The notes beneath the pieces were generated by a model. It saw only the letters and a program-made list of their open reading frames with translations, searched no databases and was not told the DNA's origin. DNA of 64,000 nucleotides from Liquidambar formosana (taxonomy: Eukaryota; Streptophyta; Magnoliopsida; Saxifragales; Altingiaceae). This document shows positions 57,716 to 64,000 of the stretch, piece by piece. The stretch's first letter is position 1, and the number at the start of each line of letters is the position of its first letter. The stretch lies in assembly GCA_039720395.1 (NCBI GenBank), contig CM077827.1, positions 24,208,375 to 24,272,374 on the forward strand, given 5' to 3'. Both the position numbers and the translations under genes were made by a program.

Positions 57716-58441
57716 TTGCAAAGGTTTTTAGGGTGTCTCAATTATATTGTGGATTTCTACCCAAACCTTAGCCAAGAATGTGCCCTTCTTAGAAGAAGAC
57801 TTAGGAAAGATCCTCCGGCATGGTCACAAGAATACACTGATACAGTCAAAAGGTTAAAACAAAAGGTTAGAACCCTTCCCTGTCTTAGCCTAGCAGACCC
57901 GTTAGCATTTAAGATAGTCCAGACCGATGCATCAGACTTAGGTTATGGTGGCATTCTTATGCAAAGGGTAGACAATATAGACAAAATTGTCAGGTTCACA
58001 TCTGGTACTTATAACACTGCACAAGCAAAGTATTCAACAATTAAAAAAGAAATATTATCTATAGTTTTGAGTATTTCAAAATTCCAAGATGATATTTTAA
58101 ATCAAAAATTTCTACTACGTGTAGATTGCCAAGCGGCGAAACCAGTCTTGAAAAAAGATGTTAAAAACATTGCCTCAAAACATATTTTTGCTAGATGGCA
58201 GGCAATACTTTCAGTTTTCGATTTTGATATAGAATATATTAAAGGAGAAAACAATTGTGTCCCTGATTTTCTCTCCCGTGAGTTCCTACAGGGTCACCTA
58301 CCTAAAGATCAAGGCAATTCGTCAGAATGCCCCGCCAAAACAAAGCCAAAGCTAAAGCCCTTCAAGGGCAATCAACCTTGCAAAACCAGCCAAAAGGCCA
58401 AAGCCAAGCAACAGGATCACCTACCCAACCAAAGCCAATAG
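57716..58441 (+). CDS. EPRV copy 1 RT end and RNase H segment
   Basis: Continues the same frame directly after the TAA at 57713-57715. It begins LQRFLGCLNYIVDFYPNLSQ (RT connection) and has RNase H features: QTDASDLGYGG, the Glu in IKKEILSIVLSI, and LLRVDCQAAKPVL. The end is Lys/Gln rich and overlaps the next ORF by 115 nt. There is no own start codon, so as it stands it is a detached piece. Confidence 0.85.
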   Translation: MQRFLGCLNYIVDFYPNLSQECALLRRRLRKDPPAWSQEYTDTVKRLKQKVRTLPCLSLADPLAFKIVQTDASDLGYGGILMQRVDNIDKIVRFTSGTYNTAQAKYSTIKKEILSIVLSISKFQDDILNQKFLLRVDCQAAKPVLKKDVKNIASKHIFARWQAILSVFDFDIEYIKGENNCVPDFLSREFLQGHLPKDQGNSSECPAKTKPKLKPFKGNQPCKTSQKAKAKQQDHLPNQSQ

Positions 58442-59745
58442 CAAAGAAAAATTGGTTTGAAGATCTCCAAGAAGAAAAGGAGATGCTTGAACAGTATAAA
58501 CAGCAACAACTCTCGAAACAGCAACAGCTCGGCTTTCAGCGAGTATCTCCAATCAATAAGTCACAAACTTATTCATTGGCAGCTTCCAGCATTAGGAGTA
58601 GTGGCAAGAATATTGCAACTTCTTCTAAATCTGAGGAGCCATTAGGAGCTTTTGCTCCATCTCCGCAACTTCTTTTAAAAGACAAATCTGAGGGCAATTT
58701 TCGAAAAAATCGCAAAAATTTTAGCCCATATTTTGAAAAAACCTCTACCTTAGACATTATGGTCTTGGAGAGTGAATTTTCGCAATCGGATATCCCTGAT
58801 ATCCTGGAATCCTATTTTCCTCCTGGATTCCATTATAAGACAAATGATTTTCGCAAAGACCAGGCATGGTACCAATATGTTTTAGAAAAAGGAACAAAAT
58901 CAGCCGTTTTCAAGCATAATCATCCTGAGAATGACAAATCTGATATTTCCTATTCTACCTGTCAAATTTTGAGGGTTCTTAGTCCTTCTGACTGGGATCA
59001 ACCTCTTTATCAGCCTAGACAACTCCCCGGCAATATTCTGCCTAATCTCTATAATTATTTTGATTATGAGAAGGCATGGCAAAATTCCTTCTTTATTCAA
59101 AATAAGATCAACCGTCATTCATGGATGATCTATTTTGATAAAAAATTTGACATTGAGGCAACACCCTTATGGTTTCTCACTTGGTGGTCATTCTTTGGCC
59201 CCATTCAGGATATCCTCCCTGAGCTACCAGTCAACATTAGTAAGTCATACACTTACTATGAGCAACATATCCAGCCAAAAATCCATCTGCAAGCCTTCCC
59301 AAAACTTTTCCTTTTCTATGCCCAATTTGGTCTGGCATGGATTATGTTTTGGCGTTATGAGTTTACAGGTACACAGCAATGGCCCTGCCTAGGAAGATCC
59401 TTCCATGTCAAATGGTGGGATAATGCAATAACAAGCCATATTACTCCTGAAGCAATTCAGAAATGGTTCCAGAAGCATCCAGCAATTCAGTCAACAGTAG
59501 GAGATTCATCCAAAGCTCTCCTATCAAAAAGTCAACTAATGTCAAAACTAGCAGCTGCTCCTCCTAACAGCAAAGAGCTGAAAGCCTATCTCCAGGAAGC
59601 TCTATCTTCGCTTAATGAAGACAATGAACAGGGGTCCTGCGCTTCAGTCAATTTAGGGGATGACAACGAAGATGACTGTTTTGGGATTCTTCCTCCCATT
59701 CCTCATCAATCAAGCAGCAGCAAGAATCCAAGGCAATTTGATTAG
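58327..59745 (+). CDS. EPRV copy 1 downstream ORF of unknown function, intact
   Basis: 472 codons in a different frame, overlapping the polyprotein end by 115 nt; the first ATG is at 58327. No enzymatic motif is visible. The N-terminal ~75 residues are Lys/Gln rich with a possible coiled coil (LQEEKEMLEQYKQQQ). The middle is Trp/Phe-rich and probably globular (WFLTWWSFFGPI, FAQFGLAWIMFWRYEF-like, RSFHVKWWDNAI). The C-terminus is acidic. Florendoviruses have a second ORF of unknown function in this position. It has no stop or frameshift although the adjacent polyprotein has two stops. A diverged fragment of it recurs at 60411-60655. Confidence 0.75.
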   Translation: MPRQNKAKAKALQGQSTLQNQPKGQSQATGSPTQPKPIAKKNWFEDLQEEKEMLEQYKQQQLSKQQQLGFQRVSPINKSQTYSLAASSIRSSGKNIATSSKSEEPLGAFAPSPQLLLKDKSEGNFRKNRKNFSPYFEKTSTLDIMVLESEFSQSDIPDILESYFPPGFHYKTNDFRKDQAWYQYVLEKGTKSAVFKHNHPENDKSDISYSTCQILRVLSPSDWDQPLYQPRQLPGNILPNLYNYFDYEKAWQNSFFIQNKINRHSWMIYFDKKFDIEATPLWFLTWWSFFGPIQDILPELPVNISKSYTYYEQHIQPKIHLQAFPKLFLFYAQFGLAWIMFWRYEFTGTQQWPCLGRSFHVKWWDNAITSHITPEAIQKWFQKHPAIQSTVGDSSKALLSKSQLMSKLAAAPPNSKELKAYLQEALSSLNEDNEQGSCASVNLGDDNEDDCFGILPPIPHQSSSSKNPRQFD

Positions 59746-59814
59746 ACAATTCTACAGTAAAAGCAGCAGTAAATGCTTTTACCTCAGCAAAAGCAGTACC
59801 CTTTCGGTGCAAAA

Positions 59815-60070
59815 GCAGGCAATCACATGGCAACAGTTCCCTTTCAAAAGCAGGCAATCACATGGCAACAGTACCTTAGCAGGCAATCACATGGCAACAG
59901 TACCTTTTCAGTACAAAAGCAGGCAACCACATGTCAACAGTATTTCCACTTTGCAGAAAGAAAACAGTAAGATACCTTTCACATGGCAATAGTATCAGCA
60001 TCAAGACAACACTGACAGCCTACCTTCATCATTAGGCCTAGGATCCCCTTCTTCTATATAAGGGTCGGCA
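59815..60070 (+). promoter_or_regulatory. EPRV promoter region: tandem repeats and TATA box
   Basis: Four copies of GCAGGCAATCACATGGCAAC followed by AGT (starting 59815, 59850, 59879 and 59919; the last diverged) plus a partial copy at 59980. They lie 100-240 bp upstream of TCTATATAAG (60053-60062), a strong TATA box. In caulimovirids the pregenomic RNA promoter lies just upstream of the leader, so this is the expected place. The repeats look like an enhancer cluster; activity is inferred. Confidence 0.6.
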
Positions 60071-60272
60071 ATGCGATGTATTGGGGGTCGGAATTGTTTA
60101 ACCTCTAAGTAGTTTCAGTTTCCATCCACTTGTAATATCATCCTCCACTACCATTCACCTTTGTAATACCTCCGTCAAGGAATCCATTGTCAACAGCAAT
60201 TGTAACTCCGCAATACTATTTGGCAAATTTGTAAGTTTTTATTTATATAAAAACTTTTATCTGGCAATTTCT

Positions 60273-60346
60273 ATTTGCAAATTTATTTATTTTCTATAAT
60301 ATACCATCTTTCTGATTGCATATTTGCAAATTTATTTATTTTCTAT
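60273..60346. repeat. Two 25-bp direct repeats near the end of EPRV copy 1
   Basis: ATTTGCAAATTTATTTATTT followed by TCTAT at 60273-60297 and again at 60322-60346, in the presumed leader or 3' region downstream of the TATA box. Confidence 0.7.
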
Positions 60347-60359
60347 TTGGCAAATTTGC

Positions 60360-60402
60360 ATATATATATATGGAGCATTTATATATATATATATATATAT
60401 AT
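60360..60402. repeat. (TA)n with TGGAGCATTTA interruption between the EPRV copies
   Basis: Same structure as 52388-52445, followed by a near-copy GGAACATTT. It marks the junction between copy 1 and copy 2. Confidence 0.8.
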
Positions 60403-60410
60403 GGAACATT

Positions 60411-60655
60411 TCCGGCTCCATCTTCGCAATTACTTTTGAAAAACAAAAGCAGTAATTTCGCAAAAATAGAAGCCTATATTTTGCAAAACCCTCTTCTTTA
60501 AATATTATGGTTTTAGAAAGAGAATTTTCGCAATCAGATATCACTGATATCTTGGAATCCTATTTTCCCCCAGGATTCCATTATAAGGCAAATGATTTTC
60601 AAAAAACCCAGGCATGCTATTAACATGTTTTGGAGAAGGCAACAAAATCAGTTAT
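60411..60655 (+). pseudogene. Fragment of the unknown EPRV ORF
   Basis: Matches about 58650-58910 of the intact ORF (for example CCTATTTTCC, CCAGGATTCCATTATAAG, GCAAATGATTTT), but carries stops and lacks both ends. It comes from the 3' part of a viral genome, yet here it precedes the leader of copy 2. Confidence 0.75.
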
Positions 60656-60668
60656 TTTTATCACAAAT

Positions 60669-60785
60669 GCCCTACTGCCCACCTGAAATATGCATGCAAA
60701 GATAGATAAACAATTATAAATCCTATACCTTCGGCTCTGATGCCAATAACACCCAGGAATAAAGGCTCTGATACCAATAACACCC
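60669..60785 (-). repeat. Two inverted copies of the viral leader/PBS
   Basis: 60669-60762 is the reverse complement of the leader around 52475-52575, including the PBS (60731-60745, TCGGCTCTGATGCCA). Right after it, 60764-60785 is a second inverted PBS piece (GGCTCTGATACCAATAACAC). Both oppose the direction of the polyprotein that follows. Confidence 0.8.
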
Positions 60786-60840
60786 ATAAGAAACATTTAT
60801 CAAAAGCTAAGTGTATAGTGTAGAGAGAACCTAGATAGCT

Positions 60841-63800
60841 ATGTTTCCTAGAGCTTTGTCTATGAAGTCAACAACATCTTCGAATCAGGAGATGACTACT
60901 CCTGAGGAAAAAGAATATGTAATAGACAATAAAAAACTTTGCAATTGGAAATTACCTAAAATTCCTACAAAAGAAATTTATGAAGGCAATAGGTTCTTAA
61001 CTAGTTTCAAAGTAAGAACTGATGAAGAGACAATTGTTATGGATGGAGAATATAAAACTATATTACTCCTCAAAGAGAAGACAATAAAAAAATATCTTCA
61101 AGAAAAATATAAATTCCTACATATTGGATTAGCACAAATTTGTGCTAAACCTTTAGGAAGAGATGGACTTAACATGTCTCTATTCATGGCACTTAGAAAC
61201 TGTAGGTTCAAAAATTTTGAAAAAACAATGTTAGGAGGAGTCCAATCAGGTCTCCACGCAGGACCAGTATATTTTAATTGTTATCCGTACTTCACAATTA
61301 GTCTGACTGATCAAAATATATTGGATGCCCTAATATTAAACGTCAAAATACATAATTCTGAGATGAAAACAGGCTCTCAGCCTCTAGCTATCATCTACAG
61401 AATGCATTACAGGGTGTATTCTACACTTGTAAATACGCCTATAGTAAAAAGACAACATGAAAAAGGCAAAACTGTTCTGTTACAAAGTAATCTAACCAAC
61501 AATGAAAATGCAATAATACCAAAAACTTTAATATGGTCTGAATTGGTTTTTCCAGAAGAATGGAAACTCCCAGATGCTATTGAAGTTGCAGGATCAGAAC
61601 CGCCACAACAAACTAAGCAAACTACTAAAATTAGACAATTGGTAGAATATGCTGACGGCAGTGGAGGGATTAGATTTAATAGTCCCTTTACCCAGTCTTT
61701 TAGACTACCCAATACCAAGCCAATAATAACTGAACTTCCAGATTCTTCTCGAGCATCTTGCTCATCTGTACCTGTACCTGTAAGGATCTTTAGACAAAAC
61801 TCCTCACATTCAAGTTCTGATCTTCCAGATCTTGACCACATAACTCCCACGGCACCTCCTCAAGTTCATCCGAACTTGCAAAGAGTTCATAATAGTAATA
61901 TTTCATATCCATATTATGAAACAGCAACAAATCAACAAGACAATAATTCTAAAGAAGAATATCAGAATATGTCACCAACAAAGACTGAAATGGAAATACC
62001 CCCAGGCATAATGATGCTTAGTATACCCTTTGTCATGGACAAAGATTTACTAAGAAAAGAATTCATGCTTGAAAAGAATAAGGCAAAAAGAAAGCAATTT
62101 TTTGACAATCATAACCAAAGACAACAAAGCCAAATACGTACACAGTGGTATACGTATATGGAACGTAACAAATTCCATATATACTTTTTTGAATGGTTTG
62201 AAAAGGTATATACTGAAGAAAAACAAATAAATGTAATAAGCAAAAATACTACTACTTGGCAGTTAAATCCAAGTAACCAATTAACAGAATCAATACACCC
62301 ACCTCTGGAACAAATTAAAATACCATATTATAAGGTAGGCATAACTGCTGCACCTTATAAAGTCAAAACAGATAAAGAAGCTCAGCCAACAGGAAAAGAT
62401 ATTAAAAATATCTTTGAACAAAACAATTACACAAACCAGCATATTAAGACAATTGCAGAACAGTTGACCAGAGTGGAATATATGGTTCAACGTGAAACAA
62501 TTCTGCCTAAACAATAGGATAAAAAGCTACTTTTCATTCCACATGAAATACCCAAAACATATGTTAAACAACTTGCTAAAGGACAACTTCATTCAAAAAT
62601 ACAAGAGAGAATCAAACTTCTGGATGATGCAATTGGTAAAACTGTGGTACAAGACACTCCACAGAAATCTCAACCAACTACCAGCAAGACAATTACTGTA
62701 ATAATGCAAAATCATAATATCATAGATTCTAAAACAGAAGCTGATGATATTATACAACAATTCAAGCAACAAGAAAACACAACTGTTAACACAATAAGAC
62801 ATGTCCAACCTATAAGAAACATTTATCAAAATCCCTCTTTCCCCGATATGAAAATCGAAGATAGAGGCCAATACCATCAAGCTTCTTATCATGGAGGAAC
62901 AATCTATGAATGGAATATTGATGGGTTAACACAATATCAAATCATGACCTTATTACATCAAATGACAATGGTGAGTTCAGCATACCAAGCAAAAGATTCT
63001 GAGGTAACTAATTACGCTATAACTCATTCCTTAGTTGCTGGGTTTACCGGACAACTAAAAGGATGGTGGGATCATACTTTAACACATGCAAGTAAACAGC
63101 CAATCCTTTATGCAATTAAAACTGACCAAGCAGGCAATATAATTAAAACAGAAGAAGGAGAAGAAATAGAAGATGCTGTGGCAACTTTACTCTTCACAAT
63201 CTCCAAACATTTTATTGGAGATCCTTCTAAACTAAAAGATACTACTGCAGAAATATTGGCAAATCTCAGATGTAAGAGGTTAGGGGATTTTAAATGGTAT
63301 AAAGATGCCTTTCTAACGAGAGTCTTCTTAAGACCAGACAATAACCAACCTTTCTGGAAAGAAAAGTTTATATCTGGATTACACACACTATTTGCAGAAA
63401 CAATGAGGACAAAACTCAAAGATCAAAACAATGGGGTTATCCCTTGGGAACAATTGACATACAGGGATTTGATTAGTACAATTCATCAGGCTGGAATAGC
63501 CCAATGTACTCAATTTAAACTCTAATAGCAAATGAAAAAGGAAAAGATCATAAACAAACAAGAGTTTGGTTCATTTTGTGAACAATTCGGATTCACTTCC
63601 ATTAAGACAAATCCTAAAAGACACCACAAAGCTTCTAAGAAATACCATCATAGGAGATATGGTAGAAGAAAGTCACAGAACAAACCATCTGATAATCAAT
63701 ATTATCAACCAACAACTTCGAGACAACAAAAATATCATCACAAGCCAAACCCTAAGAAACAACATAGAAGAAGATATAACAATAATAGACAACAAGACAT

Positions 63801-64000
63801 TGTTTGCCATAAATGTGGTAAAAAGGGCCATTATAAAGCTCAATGTAGAGTAAAGCAAACTATCAATGAGCTACAAATTGATACTAACCTATCTCAAGAA
63901 GAGATAAAAGCAATAATTATAAATGCTATATATAATTCTGACTCTAGATATGAATCTTATTCAGAATCGGAAGAAGAAGGACAAATTGATGAAATTAATC
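60841..64000 (+). pseudogene. EPRV copy 2 polyprotein (movement protein to coat region), three stops
   Basis: From ATG 60841 one frame runs through the movement-protein core (GRDGLNMSLFMALRN, GPVYFNCYPYFTISL) and, without the stop of copy 1, into the coat region. It stops at TAG 62515-62517, continues in frame through VAGFTGQLKGWWDHTL, then meets TAA TAG at 63523-63528. It continues in frame past the CCHC knuckle (CHKCGKKGHYKAQC, about 63807-63848) to the window edge. At all three stops copy 1 has Gln. No frameshift was seen. Protease, RT and RNase H would lie beyond the window. Confidence 0.85.

Larger units (their letters stand above)
52475..60350 (+). mobile_element. Endogenous pararetrovirus copy 1 (Caulimoviridae, florendovirus-like)
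   Basis: About 7.9 kb, close to one full caulimovirid genome. The order is tRNA-Met PBS (52490), movement protein, zinc-knuckle coat region, protease, RT, RNase H, a downstream ORF of unknown function, then a promoter with TATA box (60053) and downstream leader DNA. It starts next to the PBS and ends before a second PBS would occur, as if the circular genome was opened near position 1. Polyprotein plus second ORF fits florendoviruses; petuviruses are the alternative. Two in-frame stops break the polyprotein, so this copy cannot express it intact. It carries no integrase, as expected for this family. Confidence 0.85.
60411..64000 (+). mobile_element. Endogenous pararetrovirus copy 2, rearranged, runs off the window
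   Basis: Same virus family as copy 1 and clearly alignable by eye. The front is scrambled: an ORF fragment (60411-60655), an inverted leader with PBS (60669-60762), a second inverted PBS piece (60764-60785), then collinear leader from about 60808 and the polyprotein frame from 60841. The polyprotein reaches the zinc-knuckle region by the window end. It is probably a separately integrated or recombined copy rather than a simple duplication of copy 1. Confidence 0.8.

Noticed and set aside
1..64000. Search for tRNA or rRNA genes and for a novel multi-gene operon-like system
   Set aside because: No cloverleaf-like segment with proper A/B boxes and acceptor pairing, and no rRNA segment was recognised. 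Only one host gene is supported, so no gene cluster exists here.

Overview
The window is nuclear DNA of a flowering plant. The evidence is a multi-exon gene with GT-AG introns on the minus strand, AT-rich intergenic DNA full of microsatellites, and plant-type transposons (Ty3/gypsy, LINE, Stowaway, Mutator-like and hAT-like MITEs, FAR1-type MULE). It also holds integrated Caulimoviridae (endogenous pararetrovirus, EPRV) sequence. The species cannot be fixed from the sequence alone.

Layout. 1-5064: decayed LTR-retrotransposon-like DNA, with a degraded primer-binding site on the minus strand near 1213-1233, short tandem repeats at 2081-2210, a degenerate ~160-bp tandem array at about 3540-4860, and an LTR-type terminus at 5064. 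5065-14400: intergenic DNA with a Stowaway MITE (7638-7898), a Mutator-type MITE with an exact 9-bp target duplication (8724-8874), SSRs, a SINE-like segment and a broken LINE 3' end (12641-13000). 14401 to about 31340, minus strand: the only convincing host gene, a SEC24 COPII coat subunit. It has 12 coding exons plus a 5'UTR exon, and all exon phases close to a 1,057-1,060 aa product. Its introns hold a LINE fragment, several MITEs, long palindromes and a 22-bp micro-insertion of a LINE tail. 31340-38100: promoter region, another palindromic MITE, and noncoding retroelement-like DNA. 38104-45366: a complete, recent Athila-like Ty3/gypsy element on the minus strand with ~1.18-kb LTRs and ATAGT target duplication. 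Its gag-protease frame is fused in frame to the integrase C-terminus, so reverse transcriptase, RNase H and the integrase core are absent. 45372-47820: retroelement-like DNA, a second Stowaway MITE and a GC-rich tandem repeat. 47823 to about 49300: a FAR1/FRS-type pseudogene lacking its MULE transposase core. 49300-52380: no gene seen.

52388-64000: two EPRV copies in the same orientation. Copy 1 (about 52475-60350, ~7.9 kb) looks like a near-complete viral genome linearised next to its tRNA-Met primer-binding site. It carries a movement-protein/coat/protease/RT/RNase H polyprotein frame broken by two in-frame stops, an intact downstream ORF of unknown function (472 aa), and a promoter region with tandem repeats and a TATA box. 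Copy 2 (from about 60411, leaving the window) has a scrambled front end: a fragment of the unknown ORF, then two inverted copies of the primer-binding-site leader, then the polyprotein frame with three stop codons. The order movement protein - zinc-knuckle coat - protease - RT - RNase H plus a second downstream ORF is most like florendoviruses; petuvirus-like is the alternative.

Only the SEC24 gene looks like a working host gene. I found no convincing novel cellular system. The most interesting material is the rearranged EPRV pair, its conserved unknown ORF, and the in-frame-deleted Athila-like element.
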